NCBI GenBank assembly: GCA_030765525.1
Contig: JAVCCK010000007.1
Location: forward strand, 120,246-184,245
DNA from: Candidatus Lernaella stagnicola
Lineage (GTDB): Bacteria; Lernaellota; Lernaellaia; Lernaellales; Lernaellaceae
Direction: 5' to 3'
DNA length: 64,000 bases
A program made the position numbers and the translations under genes. Positions 1 through 8,495 of the stretch are shown one piece after another. The notes beneath the pieces were generated by a model. It made no database searches and was not told the DNA's origin. It was given only the letters and a program-made list of their open reading frames with translations. The first letter of the stretch is position 1. Each line of letters starts with the position of its first letter.

Positions 1-2
1 AC

Positions 3-635
3 GAACAAGAGTTGGGTTTTGAAAAGGACGTACTCGGCTTCTTTATTTCCGGGCATCCGTTGGACGAATACCGCAATATCGCCGCGACTTTCACCACGCA
101 CAACGCGACCCGACTAAAAGAGGAAACGACCAGCCGAGACGTGCGCATTGCCGCGCTGATCACCAGCTTCAAGAAAAGCTTGACGAAGAAAGGTAAGCCC
201 TATGCCCGGGGTGTGGCCGAGGACCAAACCGCGCCCTTCCAGTTCACCATGTTTTCCGAAGCGCTGGAAAAATCAGCCGTAGCGTTGGACAACCCGGAAA
301 AACCCATGCTGTTTTTCGGCCGTGTGGAAGTGCGCGACGGCGGCAGCGCGTTGCGGGTTGATCGGATAATTCCTCTTGAGAATGCGGCGGAAGTGTGCAG
401 TAATGAAGTGCACATTTATTTACGGAGTGTCGGACTGCTTAAATCGCACATGCAGCGTTTATCGGAATGCATGAAGCGGCATCCGGGTTCGTGTCGGGGT
501 TTTGTTCATCTGGAAATACCCGACCGTAGTGAAGCGATTTTTGCGTTGCCGAAAACCGTTGGACTGCAAGTCTCCGATTCCTTGGCCGAGGAAATCGGCG
601 TGATTTTCGGCCCCGGCAAGGTCACATTTCAATGA
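3..635 (+). CDS. dnaE: DNA polymerase III alpha subunit, C-terminal part
   Basis: The open frame enters from outside the window, so only about the last 210 residues are present. They hold the family motif VLGFFISGHPLDEY, followed by an OB-fold region (roughly RDVRIAALITSF to LRVDRIIPL) and the small C-terminal domain. The alpha subunit is the catalytic subunit of the replicative polymerase, and this tail binds single-stranded DNA and the clamp or tau. The TTG at position 12 is internal, not a real start. The gene ends 38 bases before hfq. Confidence 0.93.
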   Translation, partial: EQELGFEKDVLGFFISGHPLDEYRNIAATFTTHNATRLKEETTSRDVRIAALITSFKKSLTKKGKPYARGVAEDQTAPFQFTMFSEALEKSAVALDNPEKPMLFFGRVEVRDGGSALRVDRIIPLENAAEVCSNEVHIYLRSVGLLKSHMQRLSECMKRHPGSCRGFVHLEIPDRSEAIFALPKTVGLQVSDSLAEEIGVIFGPGKVTFQ

Positions 636-651
636 CGGGCCGCCGGCCCGT
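635..651 (+). other. Hairpin overlapping the dnaE stop, no U-tract
   Basis: ACGGGCC and GGCCCGT form a perfect 7-bp stem with a GCC loop. The stem starts on the last base of the dnaE stop codon. No T-run follows, so it is not a classical intrinsic terminator. It could protect the dnaE mRNA end or separate dnaE from hfq. Confidence 0.35.
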
Positions 652-673
652 ATGCATTTAGGGGGAATTACCC

Positions 674-910
674 ATGATAAACAAAAAAATACGCATCAAC
701 GTTCAGGATCAGTTCATCAATTCCATGCGAAAAGAACGTGTCCCGGTTACCGTTGAATTGATTACCGGCGAAAAACTGGACGGGTTAATCAAGAGCTTCG
801 ACAATTACTGTGTGGTCGTCGAGGCCGAACGGTTACATCTCATCTACAAGCATGCCATTGCCAACATCAACATCGACAAAACGATCAAAGTCGGCTTCAT
901 GGCCGGTTGA
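674..910 (+). CDS. hfq: RNA chaperone Hfq
   Basis: Seventy-eight residues, the usual compact Hfq length without the long acidic tail of enterobacteria. The Sm1 motif is seen in QDQFINSMRKERVPVTVEL and the Sm2 motif in YKHAIANI. The family forms a hexameric ring that pairs small RNAs with mRNAs. The start is ATG with an AGGGGG ribosome site about 7 bases upstream. hflX follows in an overlapping frame, the usual hfq-hflX order. Confidence 0.96.
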   Translation: MINKKIRINVQDQFINSMRKERVPVTVELITGEKLDGLIKSFDNYCVVVEAERLHLIYKHAIANINIDKTIKVGFMAG

Positions 911-2210
911 AGAGGCCCGGCGACTGACCGGTAATGACGACGCGGACGGTCCGCGCGCCTTACTCGTCGGTTGCCGCGTTCGCTCTGAAGATCGTGACAT
1001 TGTAGCCGAATCACTCACCGAACTTGCACGGCTGGTCGATACCGCCGGCGCGATCGAGGTCGGCTGCGTCAAATGCGAAGTCAAACGACCCGTACCGGCC
1101 ACTTTCGTCGGCCGGGGCGCTATCGATCGCATTGCCAAACAACTCGCCGAATTGGACGTGCCGGTCCGTTGCGTCGTCTTCGATGTCGACTTGACGGCCA
1201 CCCAGCAACGCAATTTGGAAAGTCGCCTCGAGGTGATGGTCATCGACCGCACCGGCATTATCCTGGACATCTTCGCCAAGCGGGCGCAAACCCGAGAAGG
1301 CAAACTGCAGGTCGAGTTGGCCCAATACCAATATTTACTGCCGCGGCTGCGCGGCTTGTGGACCCACCTGTCGCGGCAGGGCGCGGGCATCGGCACGCGC
1401 GGCCCCGGCGAAACCGACCTGGAAATCGATCGTCGCCGCATTCGCCAGCGGATCGCCGGTTTGAAAAAAAAGTTGGAGAAGGTTCGGATGACCCGTGAAT
1501 TGCACCGCTCCGAACGCCGAAAAAGCCAGGTGCAGACCGTGGCGCTCGTCGGTTACACCAACGCCGGTAAGTCGACGCTGCTCAACGCCTGCACCGACGC
1601 CGACGTGCTGATCGAAGACCGCCTCTTTGCCACCCTCGACCCCACGGCGAGGGAAATCGCGCTGCCCGGTAATGTCAAAGCGGTGATGGTCGATACCGTC
1701 GGCTTCATTCAGCGCCTGCCGCACCAACTCGTCGAAAGTTTCAAGGCCACCTTGGAGGAAGTCACGCTGGCCGACTTGATCGTGCACGTGGTGGACGCGT
1801 CGCATCCGCGCATGGAACAGCAGGTCGGCGCCGTGGCCGAGGTGTTGCACGAAATCGGCGCGACCGATCAGGCGATGGTCTATGTGTTCAACAAAGCCGA
1901 TCTCGTGATTCAGAAACCCTGGTTGGATCGCCTCGTCGCCGCGCATCAGCCCGCGGTGGCCGTCAGCGCCCGGGACGGCTCGAATCTCGACGATTTCCGC
2001 AACCAACTGGCACTCACGTTGGGGCGTCACCGGCGGCGAGCCGTGTTCCGTGTTCCCTTGGCCAGGCCGGACGTGCTGCATATCCTGCGCACGCGGGCCG
2101 AAGTGATAGCCGACGACATCGACGGACAGCACGTCGTGTTGACGTTGCGGATCGGCGAACGCCTAGCCGGGCGGTGGCGGGAGTTTCGCATAGAGGAGAA
2201 CGGAAGTTGA
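852..2210 (+). CDS. hflX: GTPase HflX
   Basis: Ribosome-associated GTPase that splits stalled 70S particles. The N-terminal HflX domain contains GRGAIDRIAKQL and the glycine-rich stretch GAGIGTRGPGETDLEIDRRR. The G domain follows with the P-loop GYTNAGKS near residue 234, then DTVGFIQRLP (G3), NKAD (G4) and VSARDG (G5). The start is uncertain: the frame is open far into hfq, and the in-frame candidates are GTG at 810, ATG at 852 and a non-standard CTG at 924. None has a clear ribosome site. The conserved sequence begins only around position 940, so the true protein may be shorter. The ATG at 852 overlaps hfq by 59 bases and suggests translational coupling. Confidence 0.93.
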   Translation: MPLPTSTSTKRSKSASWPVEEARRLTGNDDADGPRALLVGCRVRSEDRDIVAESLTELARLVDTAGAIEVGCVKCEVKRPVPATFVGRGAIDRIAKQLAELDVPVRCVVFDVDLTATQQRNLESRLEVMVIDRTGIILDIFAKRAQTREGKLQVELAQYQYLLPRLRGLWTHLSRQGAGIGTRGPGETDLEIDRRRIRQRIAGLKKKLEKVRMTRELHRSERRKSQVQTVALVGYTNAGKSTLLNACTDADVLIEDRLFATLDPTAREIALPGNVKAVMVDTVGFIQRLPHQLVESFKATLEEVTLADLIVHVVDASHPRMEQQVGAVAEVLHEIGATDQAMVYVFNKADLVIQKPWLDRLVAAHQPAVAVSARDGSNLDDFRNQLALTLGRHRRRAVFRVPLARPDVLHILRTRAEVIADDIDGQHVVLTLRIGERLAGRWREFRIEENGS

Positions 2211-3322
2211 AGCGCGCGATAGTCATCTTGCTCATGCTTGCCGCGGCCGCGACGGTCTTTGCGGCGGAATTGGCGCTGTTTGTCGGCCGGGCGGAAATCG
2301 AGCTGGACGAACGAAATACCGAGGCCGCGCGGCGCCAAGCCAAAAAAGATGCGTTGGCCGACGCGTTGCAAAAAGCCATTGACCAGTTCGTGCCGCCCGA
2401 AGAAGCCAAGCTGAAAAAGAAACAGATCGAACGGCAAATCCTGCGCAAGCCCGCCCTTTACGTCGTGAGTTACTCCGTCCTGGACGAGCAAACCGAACCG
2501 GCCGTATATCGACTCGCGATCGAAGCGAGGATCCGTATCGACAGCTTGAAAGAAGCCGTGGCGGCGATTCAGATCGCGCCACCAAGCCGGGCGCAAAAGC
2601 CGCCGCTCACGGTTCTCGTTTTTCGACAATTCGGCGACGGCTACGCCTACGTTCCCGACTTGGACAACCCACTGCGCGAACGCTTCGAGCTGGCCGGGCA
2701 GCCGGTGGCGTCCACGGCGACCGCCGAGAGTTTTCTGGGCTCCCCGTCGTTCGTAAAGGCCGTCAACCTCGAAGCCTACGGTGATCTGACTCAGGTGGCC
2801 ACGGCCCAAGGACTGCGCTTGCTCGTCATGATTGAGCTGCGCAATGATACCCCTGAGGATCAAGTCGAAGACGCTTGCGATCAACAAGCGTTTGTGAAGA
2901 TCGTTGACGCGCCGGCCAAGGCCATGATCGCGTCGTTGAAATATCGTTACCCGAGCAAAAAAGCCTGCACTTCGCTCGACGAAATCGCCGCGCGCGACCT
3001 GTTCGCCGCGGTAACCGACGCGCTGGCGAAACACGGTAGGCTGGATGATGCCGGCAAGGCGGAAATCGCCATTGAGTTTATCGGCGTGAGAGACTACGCC
3101 CAAATGTTGGAATTGCAGGCGTTGATTCGCAATCGCGCCTACGTGCAACAGGCCGAGTTGGATTCCTTCGAACCCGGCGGGCGCGTTCGATTTCGCGTCG
3201 TGTACGGCGGGACGATTAAGCAACTTGCCGGGGACCTCTTGTCGGCGCGCGCCGCGACGTGCAAACTGTCGGCGTCTGGGCAAAGCGGTAATTTGATTCA
3301 ATTCAACGTGGAGACGCGATGA
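2207..3322 (+). CDS. Secreted FlgT/LPP20-like protein of unknown function
   Basis: About 371 residues with a clear signal peptide (MKRAIVILLMLAAAATVFA, then AE). The following region, GRAEIELDERNTEAARRQAKKDAL, resembles the N-terminal domain of FlgT and LPP20-type envelope proteins, where an Ala/Arg-rich helix packs on a small beta sheet. The role is not known. The TTG start overlaps the hflX stop as TTGA, and a GAGGAG ribosome site sits 8 bases upstream, which decides it over the upstream ATG at 2174. The gene overlaps the next one by 4 bases (ATGA), so hflX and the next two genes are probably one transcript. Confidence 0.75.
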   Translation: MKRAIVILLMLAAAATVFAAELALFVGRAEIELDERNTEAARRQAKKDALADALQKAIDQFVPPEEAKLKKKQIERQILRKPALYVVSYSVLDEQTEPAVYRLAIEARIRIDSLKEAVAAIQIAPPSRAQKPPLTVLVFRQFGDGYAYVPDLDNPLRERFELAGQPVASTATAESFLGSPSFVKAVNLEAYGDLTQVATAQGLRLLVMIELRNDTPEDQVEDACDQQAFVKIVDAPAKAMIASLKYRYPSKKACTSLDEIAARDLFAAVTDALAKHGRLDDAGKAEIAIEFIGVRDYAQMLELQALIRNRAYVQQAELDSFEPGGRVRFRVVYGGTIKQLAGDLLSARAATCKLSASGQSGNLIQFNVETR

Positions 3323-3657
3323 AGCGCTTTTTTCTGATTCTTATTTTGGTCGCCTTCCTCGGCGGCTGCGCCACGCCACTGGCAAGAATTAACGGCAACG
3401 CTCCCACGAAGCCGGTCTTTCTGTCGGTGGTACCCGAAGACGCGAAAGTCTTCCTCGACGGAATGTACGTCGGGCGGGCGAAACGGTTTACCGAGGAAAG
3501 AGGCGGCCTGCCGCTGACGGCCGGCGCCCATCGCCTGCGTCTAGAGGCCGAAGAATTTCTCAACGAATCGATTGTGTTGACCGCGGAGCAGGGCACGCAG
3601 AAAATCGAAATTCGCATGCTGCCCCGACCGGTGCCGCCGCCCGAATCGGAGGGCTAA
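3319..3657 (+). CDS. PEGA-domain lipoprotein
   Basis: 112 residues. The signal peptide ends in a lipobox (FLGGC, Cys at about 17), so it should be a lipoprotein. Residues 33-85 (VFLSVVPEDAKVFLDGMYVG and LPLTAGAHRLRLEAEEF) form one PEGA domain, a surface or periplasmic beta module found in envelope proteins. A Pro-rich tail follows. It is translationally coupled to the preceding gene through ATGA. The two probably act together in the envelope, but the process cannot be read from the sequence. Confidence 0.8.
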   Translation: MKRFFLILILVAFLGGCATPLARINGNAPTKPVFLSVVPEDAKVFLDGMYVGRAKRFTEERGGLPLTAGAHRLRLEAEEFLNESIVLTAEQGTQKIEIRMLPRPVPPPESEG

Positions 3658-3663
3658 CGCGAC

Positions 3664-4773
3664 ATGGGTTTCCTCAAGGACGTGTGGGCCAACAAATGGG
3701 TTAAGCTGGCGGTACTTAGCGCCGGCTTGTTCGTCCTGGGATATTTCGTGTTCCGCCTCTCCACGATTCTCACCGCACTGGCGATTTCCTGGGTGCTTGC
3801 CTATATCTGCGACCCCGTCGTCGATTTCATGGAAGCGCGCCGCATACCCCGAACCGCCGGCGTCGTCATCCTCGCCGTGGTGCTTGCGATGGTCGTGGTG
3901 GCGATCAATCTCGTTCTGGTGCCGGTGGCGGTAAACGAATTTCGCGAGTTGGGCCGAAACATGCCCGACTACGGCACCCTGCTTACCGAGCGTTGGTTAC
4001 CCGGCCTTGAGAATACGCTGGGCATTGATTTGCCCCGCACCGAGCAGGAAATCCGTCAGTTCTTCACCGATCATCGCGATACCGTCAACCAAGTCGCCGA
4101 AGCGATTCGCTCCCCACTGACCGACTTCGCGAAAAACGCGCTGTCCAGCGTCATGGCCTTTGTGATCGGCTTACTGACGCTCGTGGTGATCCCGGTGGCG
4201 TGGTTTTTTCTGCTGCGCGATATTGACCGTATCAACAGCGGCATCGCTTCATTGGTACCCGCGCGAAGGCGGGAAGGTTTCGTCACCTTCATGAAGGAAG
4301 TGGACGGGATCGTCTCGAACTTCCTGCGCGGGCAATTCACCGTCGCGTTGATTCTCGCGGCGCTCTATTCACTCGGACTGTGGCTGATTGCCGACGTGCC
4401 GCTGGGCTTGGTGATCGGCGTCACGGCCGGGGTCGTTTCCATCGTGCCCTATCTGGGCGTTGTGCTGGGAATCATCCCGGCGTTGATCATGGCCTTCCTG
4501 CAGCACCAGGATATCAAGCACCCGCTGCTCGTCATCGCCGTATTCGCCGGCGCCCAGGCGTTGGAAGGCAACGTGATCACCCCGAAAATTATCGGCGACA
4601 AGCTGGGCTTGCACCCCGTGACGATCATTTTCGCCTTGCTCGTCGGGGCCGAATTGCTTGGCGTGTTCGGTATGTTGATCGCCATTCCCGTCGCGGCGGT
4701 CCTGCAGGTTTTGATGGTGAGATACATCCAGCGCTACAAGCAGGGAGAATTCTTCAACCGTGGCCCGCGGTGA
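3664..4773 (+). CDS. AI-2E family (PerM-like) transporter
   Basis: 369 residues with the AI-2E/PerM pattern: two N-terminal membrane segments (about residues 15-60), a further one near 75, a soluble stretch to about 155, then five hydrophobic segments. Characteristic motifs are GLVIGVTAGVVSIVPYLGVVLG and GNVITPKIIGDKLGLHPV. Family members are inner-membrane exporters or antiporters, and the substrate here is unknown. The stop overlaps the next gene by 14 bases. Confidence 0.88.
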   Translation: MGFLKDVWANKWVKLAVLSAGLFVLGYFVFRLSTILTALAISWVLAYICDPVVDFMEARRIPRTAGVVILAVVLAMVVVAINLVLVPVAVNEFRELGRNMPDYGTLLTERWLPGLENTLGIDLPRTEQEIRQFFTDHRDTVNQVAEAIRSPLTDFAKNALSSVMAFVIGLLTLVVIPVAWFFLLRDIDRINSGIASLVPARRREGFVTFMKEVDGIVSNFLRGQFTVALILAALYSLGLWLIADVPLGLVIGVTAGVVSIVPYLGVVLGIIPALIMAFLQHQDIKHPLLVIAVFAGAQALEGNVITPKIIGDKLGLHPVTIIFALLVGAELLGVFGMLIAIPVAAVLQVLMVRYIQRYKQGEFFNRGPR

Positions 4774-5659
4774 GCGCCGCCGCCGGATCCGTTTCGGACC
4801 CCCGATTCTGCTCGGGATCATCCTCGTAGGTGTGTTTCTCTTCGTCACCAAACCTCAATGGCTCGTCGGCCTGGTCACCCAATACGTCGAAGAACGTCGC
4901 CAAGACAATCGCCCCTTAGTTAACTCCGAAGTCGGCAAATGGAAAGAACTCGAGCCCGGACTCGATTACCGCCGCGTGCGACTTCGCCGGCAGGGCGGTT
5001 TGTTTACCGGTTTCCATTTGGCCATGGTGCGCGTGAATCCCGCTCTCCTCGACATTCGCATCGTCTTTGTTCCCAGTGAGAAACTGCCCTTGGAAAATAT
5101 GTCCGCCGTCGCTCAGCGTACCGGTGCGGTCGCGCTCATGAACGCCAGCTACTTCGAGGCCGACATGAAGGTTATGGGCCTGCTTGTTTCCGGGGGGAAA
5201 GTACTCTCACCCTTGCGACAGGGTGGGCGGGTCCATCACGGCGTGTTCTTTGTGCGCGGGCGCAAAGCCTATTTGAAGCATCGGTCCAACGTCAATCCCG
5301 CGGCGATGGACGAGGCCTTCCAAGCCGGCCCCTGGCTCGTAACCGACGGTAAGCCGCGCCTGCGTTTTCGCAACGCCGACGTGGTCACTCGGCGTTCCGT
5401 GCTCGGCGTCGATGCCAAGGGACGTGTCGTGTTCGCGGCGACCGATGCGATTCTCGGCGGGCTGACCTTGCCCGAATTGGCCGGGCTCCTGGGCGGCCCC
5501 GAACCCGAGGGGCTGGAAATGTGGAGGGTTATCAATTGCGACGGCGGCACCAGCACGCAAATGATGCTGCGCCATCGTCGCAAAAGCCTGACGATTCGCT
5601 CCAGCATTCACGTTCCGGTCTACCTCGGCGTATTCCCGCGGAAAAAGAAAACTGAATGA
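4760..5659 (+). CDS. Phosphodiester glycosidase (NAGPA-like) family protein
   Basis: 299 residues. An N-terminal membrane anchor (about residues 12-32, ILLGIILVGVFLFVT) is followed by a NAGPA-type domain: VALMNASYFEADMKVMGLLVSGGK, HHGVFFVRGRKAYL, RRSVLGVDAKGRVVFAATD and NCDGGTSTQMML. This fold, related to human uncovering enzyme, cleaves phosphodiester-linked sugars and is often annotated as exopolysaccharide biosynthesis. The start is GTG with AGGGAG about 12 bases upstream, inside the permease gene. The natural substrate is unknown. Confidence 0.82.
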   Translation: MARGERRRRIRFGPPILLGIILVGVFLFVTKPQWLVGLVTQYVEERRQDNRPLVNSEVGKWKELEPGLDYRRVRLRRQGGLFTGFHLAMVRVNPALLDIRIVFVPSEKLPLENMSAVAQRTGAVALMNASYFEADMKVMGLLVSGGKVLSPLRQGGRVHHGVFFVRGRKAYLKHRSNVNPAAMDEAFQAGPWLVTDGKPRLRFRNADVVTRRSVLGVDAKGRVVFAATDAILGGLTLPELAGLLGGPEPEGLEMWRVINCDGGTSTQMMLRHRRKSLTIRSSIHVPVYLGVFPRKKKTE

Positions 5660-5703
5660 ACAACGTTGCCCCTTTGTTTTCGCGGTGTTATTATATTTTC
5701 CAC

Positions 5704-5732
5704 TTGACAGGCAGCCGCGTGCGAACTAAAAG
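5704..5732 (+). promoter_or_regulatory. Sigma-70-type promoter of tRNA-Val
   Basis: TTGACA at 5704-5709 and TAAAAG at 5727-5732 with a 17-base spacer. The predicted start near 5739 lies a few bases before the tRNA. Confidence 0.7.
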
Positions 5733-5745
5733 GCTCTTTCCGCAG

Positions 5746-5818
5746 AGGCACGTAGCTCAGAGGCTAGAGCACTACCCTGACGCGGTAGGGGCCGTGGGTT
5801 CGAGTCCCACCGTGCCTA
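5746..5818 (+). tRNA. tRNA-Val (anticodon GAC)
   Basis: A complete cloverleaf can be drawn. The acceptor AGGCACG/CGTGCCT is 7 bp, the D stem is GCTC/GAGC, the anticodon stem CTACC/GGTAG encloses the loop CTGACGC, and the T arm is GTGGG-TTCGAGT-CCCAC. The discriminator is A, and no CCA is encoded. The anticodon GAC reads Val codons GUC and GUU, and the arm sequences resemble E. coli tRNA-Val(GAC). Confidence 0.95.
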
Positions 5819-6094
5819 GCGAGAAGAAAACCGGCCGTAAATGCCGGTGGAATGTGGACAAGGGTTCGCCAAACAGGCGGGGCCGAAGGGCCCAAGTCGG
5901 CGCAAGCGCGCCGCACCTCGATCCCGGGAAAAATGCAAAGTTGTGTTTGTTTTCCCTGTACGGGACGGGCGTCTGTTGGCTGTGGCCACGGCGCCCTTGC
6001 TGTTTAATGTCAATCCCTCTCGTGGTTTGGAGTTGGCCGGCGATTCGTTCGACGGTTGAGGTCGGCCGGGAGGGGGGCACAAGAAGGGAGTTCG
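5819..6094 (+). promoter_or_regulatory. Untranslated infC leader, GC-rich and structured
   Basis: About 275 bases without a convincing gene. Several short hairpins can be drawn: ACCGGC/GCCGGT near 5829, GGGCC/GGCCC near 5880, and GGCGC/GCGCC near 5900. None has a U-tract, so read-through from the tRNA into infC is possible. A 72-codon frame at 5841-6059 has no ribosome site and no recognisable content. The region may be the leader through which infC is controlled, but no known leader RNA class was recognised. Confidence 0.4.
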
Positions 6095-6646
6095 ATCATA
6101 CGCAGACGACCACGTAGAGGGATTCCGGTTCGGACCGAGCCGGCCCACCGTATCAACGAACGAATTCGTCACAGCCAGGTTCTCGTCATCGATGACGAAG
6201 GCGAAACATTGGGCGTGATGGATCCGCGTGACGGTATCGAGATTGCTCTGGAAAAGGGCTTGGACCTGGTGGAAGTAGCGCCAAACGGCAAACCGCCCGT
6301 ATGCAAAATCATGGATTACGGCCGGTTCAAGTACCAGCAGGAGAAAAAAGCCCAAGAATCCAAAAAGCACGCGACTGTCATACAGTTGAAAGAAATCAAA
6401 ATGCGCCCAAAAACCGGCGAACACGATTATCAGTTCAAGCTGAAGAAAATTCGCCAGTTTTTGGAAAAAGGAATGAAAGTCAAAGCAACGATCATGTTCC
6501 GTGGCCGCGAAGTAGTCCACTCCGGACTGGGTCGCTCGATTCTGTTACGCATCGCCGAGGACGTCACCGATGTGGGCGAGGTGGAGCGTGCCCCCAAGAT
6601 GGAAGGCCGGAACATGTTTCTGATCCTCGCTTCGAAACAGAAGTAG
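6095..6646 (+). CDS. infC: Translation initiation factor IF-3, probable non-AUG start
   Basis: About 183 residues. The N domain is seen in RINERIRHSQVLVIDDEGETLG and DLVEVAPNGKPPVCKIMDYG, and the C domain in IQLKEIKMRPKTGEHDYQ and ATIMFRGREVVHSG. IF-3 checks start-codon pairing on the 30S subunit. There is no ATG or GTG near the conserved N-terminus. A strong AAGGGAG at 6084-6090 is followed by ATC (6095) and ATA (6098) in frame, so a rare start codon of the AUU/AUC/AUA kind is likely, as in other infC genes that IF-3 autoregulates. The alternative is TTG at 6056, which lacks a good ribosome site. rpmI and rplT follow. Confidence 0.93.
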   Translation: MIRRRPRRGIPVRTEPAHRINERIRHSQVLVIDDEGETLGVMDPRDGIEIALEKGLDLVEVAPNGKPPVCKIMDYGRFKYQQEKKAQESKKHATVIQLKEIKMRPKTGEHDYQFKLKKIRQFLEKGMKVKATIMFRGREVVHSGLGRSILLRIAEDVTDVGEVERAPKMEGRNMFLILASKQK

Positions 6647-6736
6647 AAAAAACACGCCACCACATGGCATTCCCGAACGCCGCGCGCGAAGGCGGAGCGG
6701 TGGCGGCGGTGTATTCGTGTTGAAAGGAGTTTGCCG

Positions 6737-6931
6737 ATGCCGAAAATGAAAACCAACCGGGGAGCGGCGAAGCGATTCAAAGTCACTGGTTCCGGGCGGA
6801 TCAAGCGGGGGCACAGCCACCGCAGTCATATCTTGACTAAGAAGTCGACCAAGCGGAAACGCAAGCTGCGTCAAAACAGCGAAATCGACAAAGCGGATGT
6901 CAAGAACGTGCGCAAGATGCTCAACATCTAA
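6737..6931 (+). CDS. rpmI: 50S ribosomal protein L35
   Basis: 64 residues, very basic, starting with the family signature [14 protein letters not shown]. The ATG at 6737 is chosen over the in-frame TTG at 6731 because the signature begins there and AAAGGAG lies 7 bases upstream. The order infC-rpmI-rplT is conserved. Confidence 0.97.
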   Translation: MPKMKTNRGAAKRFKVTGSGRIKRGHSHRSHILTKKSTKRKRKLRQNSEIDKADVKNVRKMLNI

Positions 6932-6979
6932 CGACCCATTGATTCGCTCGTTACGGGTACGTAGGAAAGGAGGCGCAAT

Positions 6980-7333
6980 ATGCCACGCGTAAAAGGTGGG
7001 TACAAAACTCACCGCCGTCATAAAAAAGTCCTTGCGCAGGCCAAAGGCTTCAAGCAAGGACGCCGCAAGTTGTTCAAAACGGCCAAGGAATCGGTCTTTC
7101 GTTCCTTGGCGTATCAATACCGCGATCGCCGGACCAAGAAACGGGACTTCCGGCGCTTGTGGATCGTGCGGATCAACGCCGCCGCCCATGAGCACGGTAT
7201 GTCCTATTCGCGCTTGATCCATTGCATGAAGCAAGCGGGAATCGAAATCGACCGCAAGGTCCTTTCCGATATGGCCGTGCATGATCCCGAAGCCTTCGGC
7301 AAGGTCGTCGAACTGGCCAAGGCGCAAGCCTAA
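6980..7333 (+). CDS. rplT: 50S ribosomal protein L20
   Basis: 117 residues, the standard L20 length. The long basic N-terminal helix opens with [18 protein letters not shown], and the globular C domain includes [18 protein letters not shown]20 nucleates early 50S assembly and in many bacteria represses its own operon by binding the mRNA. AGGAAAGGAGG lies just upstream of the ATG. Confidence 0.97.
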   Translation: MPRVKGGYKTHRRHKKVLAQAKGFKQGRRKLFKTAKESVFRSLAYQYRDRRTKKRDFRRLWIVRINAAAHEHGMSYSRLIHCMKQAGIEIDRKVLSDMAVHDPEAFGKVVELAKAQA

Positions 7334-7371
7334 GGAAGCGTTCCGGTCACGGCAACCGGATACGCCGGCGC

Positions 7372-7391
7372 GGTGGGCCTGAGGGCTCACC
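7372..7391 (+). other. Hairpin between rplT and pheS
   Basis: GGTGGGCC and GGCTCACC can pair over 8 bp with one G-U, loop TGAG. No T-run follows. The phe operon of some bacteria is attenuated in this gap, but no Phe-rich leader peptide was found. Confidence 0.35.
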
Positions 7392-7454
7392 GTCGTCGCG
7401 GGCGCGGTCGGTTGGACCCGCCCTTGAAATTCGACGGACAATGGACGGGTGACC

Positions 7455-8495
7455 ATGCAAAAACAAATCAAACAGATTCAAGACCAGGCGTTGACCGACA
7501 TCGCCGCGGCAAACGATCCCGATGATCTCGACGGTATTCGCGTATCGGTGCTGGGTAAAAAAGGCTCGCTGACCCAAATCCTCCGAGGCATGAAAGACCT
7601 CTCGGCGGAAGAACGACCCCTCGTTGGAAAACTCGTCAACCTCGCGAAAGCCGCGATTGAAAAGGCCCTGGATGAAGGCAAAACGCGCCTCGTGCAACAA
7701 ACTCGCGCCGATGCGGCGAAAACCGAGCGCGTGGATATCAGCCTACCCGGGCGGCGACCGCTGCGCGGCAGCCTGCACCCGCTGACCCAAACCCTCGAGG
7801 AAATCGTACACATTTTCGAACGCATGGGCTTCATTTGGGAAGACGGCCCGGAAGTCGAAAAACCCTGGTACAATTTCGATGCGCTCAACTTTCCGCCCGA
7901 TCACCCGGCGCGTGACGAACACGATACGCTGTTCATCAACAACGACCTGTTGTTGCGCACCCACACGAGCCCGGTGCAAATCCGCGTCATGCAACGACAT
8001 CAGCCACCGGTGCGGATTCTCGCTCCCGGCTGGGTGTTTCGGTCCGACAGCATCGACGCCACACACTCGCCGATGTTCTCCCAAGTGGAAGGGCTGCTCG
8101 TCGACAAACACGTCTCCTTTGCCGACCTCAAGGGCATGCTCGACCACTTCGCCAAGGAATTTTTCGGTCCCAAGACGCGCACGCGTTTTCGCGCCAGCTT
8201 CTTCCCCTTTACCGAGCCGTCCGCAGAAGTGGACGTGTCCTGTTGGGGTTGCGGCGGCAGCGGCGAGCAAAAGAACGGCACCTGCTCGGTCTGCAAGGGC
8301 ACGGGCTGGGTCGAATTGCTCGGCGCCGGCATGGTCGACCCGGCGGTGTACGAAGCGGTCGGCTACGACCCGGAAGAAGTGACCGGTTGGGCCTTCGGCA
8401 TCGGCATCGAGCGCGTCGCCATGGCGCGCTACGACATCGATAATATTCGCCTCCTGTTCGAGGGGGATTTGCGGTTCTTGAGGCAGTTCCCATGA
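7455..8495 (+). CDS. pheS: Phenylalanine-tRNA ligase alpha subunit
   Basis: About 346 residues. The N-terminal coiled coil (residues 1-85) binds tRNA. The class II catalytic core includes motif 2 around PVRILAPGWVFRSDSIDATHSPMF and motif 3 GWAFGIGIERVAM. A CWGCGG...CSVCKG cysteine cluster sits near residues 260-282, a zinc-ribbon-like insertion seen in some PheS. GTG at 7449, two codons upstream, is an equally possible start. The stop overlaps pheT by ATGA, so the two subunits of the (alpha-beta)2 enzyme are translationally coupled. Confidence 0.95.
   Translation: MQKQIKQIQDQALTDIAAANDPDDLDGIRVSVLGKKGSLTQILRGMKDLSAEERPLVGKLVNLAKAAIEKALDEGKTRLVQQTRADAAKTERVDISLPGRRPLRGSLHPLTQTLEEIVHIFERMGFIWEDGPEVEKPWYNFDALNFPPDHPARDEHDTLFINNDLLLRTHTSPVQIRVMQRHQPPVRILAPGWVFRSDSIDATHSPMFSQVEGLLVDKHVSFADLKGMLDHFAKEFFGPKTRTRFRASFFPFTEPSAEVDVSCWGCGGSGEQKNGTCSVCKGTGWVELLGAGMVDPAVYEAVGYDPEEVTGWAFGIGIERVAMARYDIDNIRLLFEGDLRFLRQFP

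Noticed and set aside
2027-3301. Long minus-strand open frame (424 codons)
   Set aside because: Lies opposite the hflX end and the secreted FlgT-like gene. It has no ribosome site or recognisable content; high-GC antisense shadow.
5841-6059. 72-codon frame in the infC leader
   Set aside because: No ribosome site, no conserved pattern, basic translation typical of non-coding GC-rich DNA.
7334-7454. Phe-rich leader peptide for attenuation of pheST
   Set aside because: A stem-loop exists, but there is no short frame with Phe codons and no T-run.
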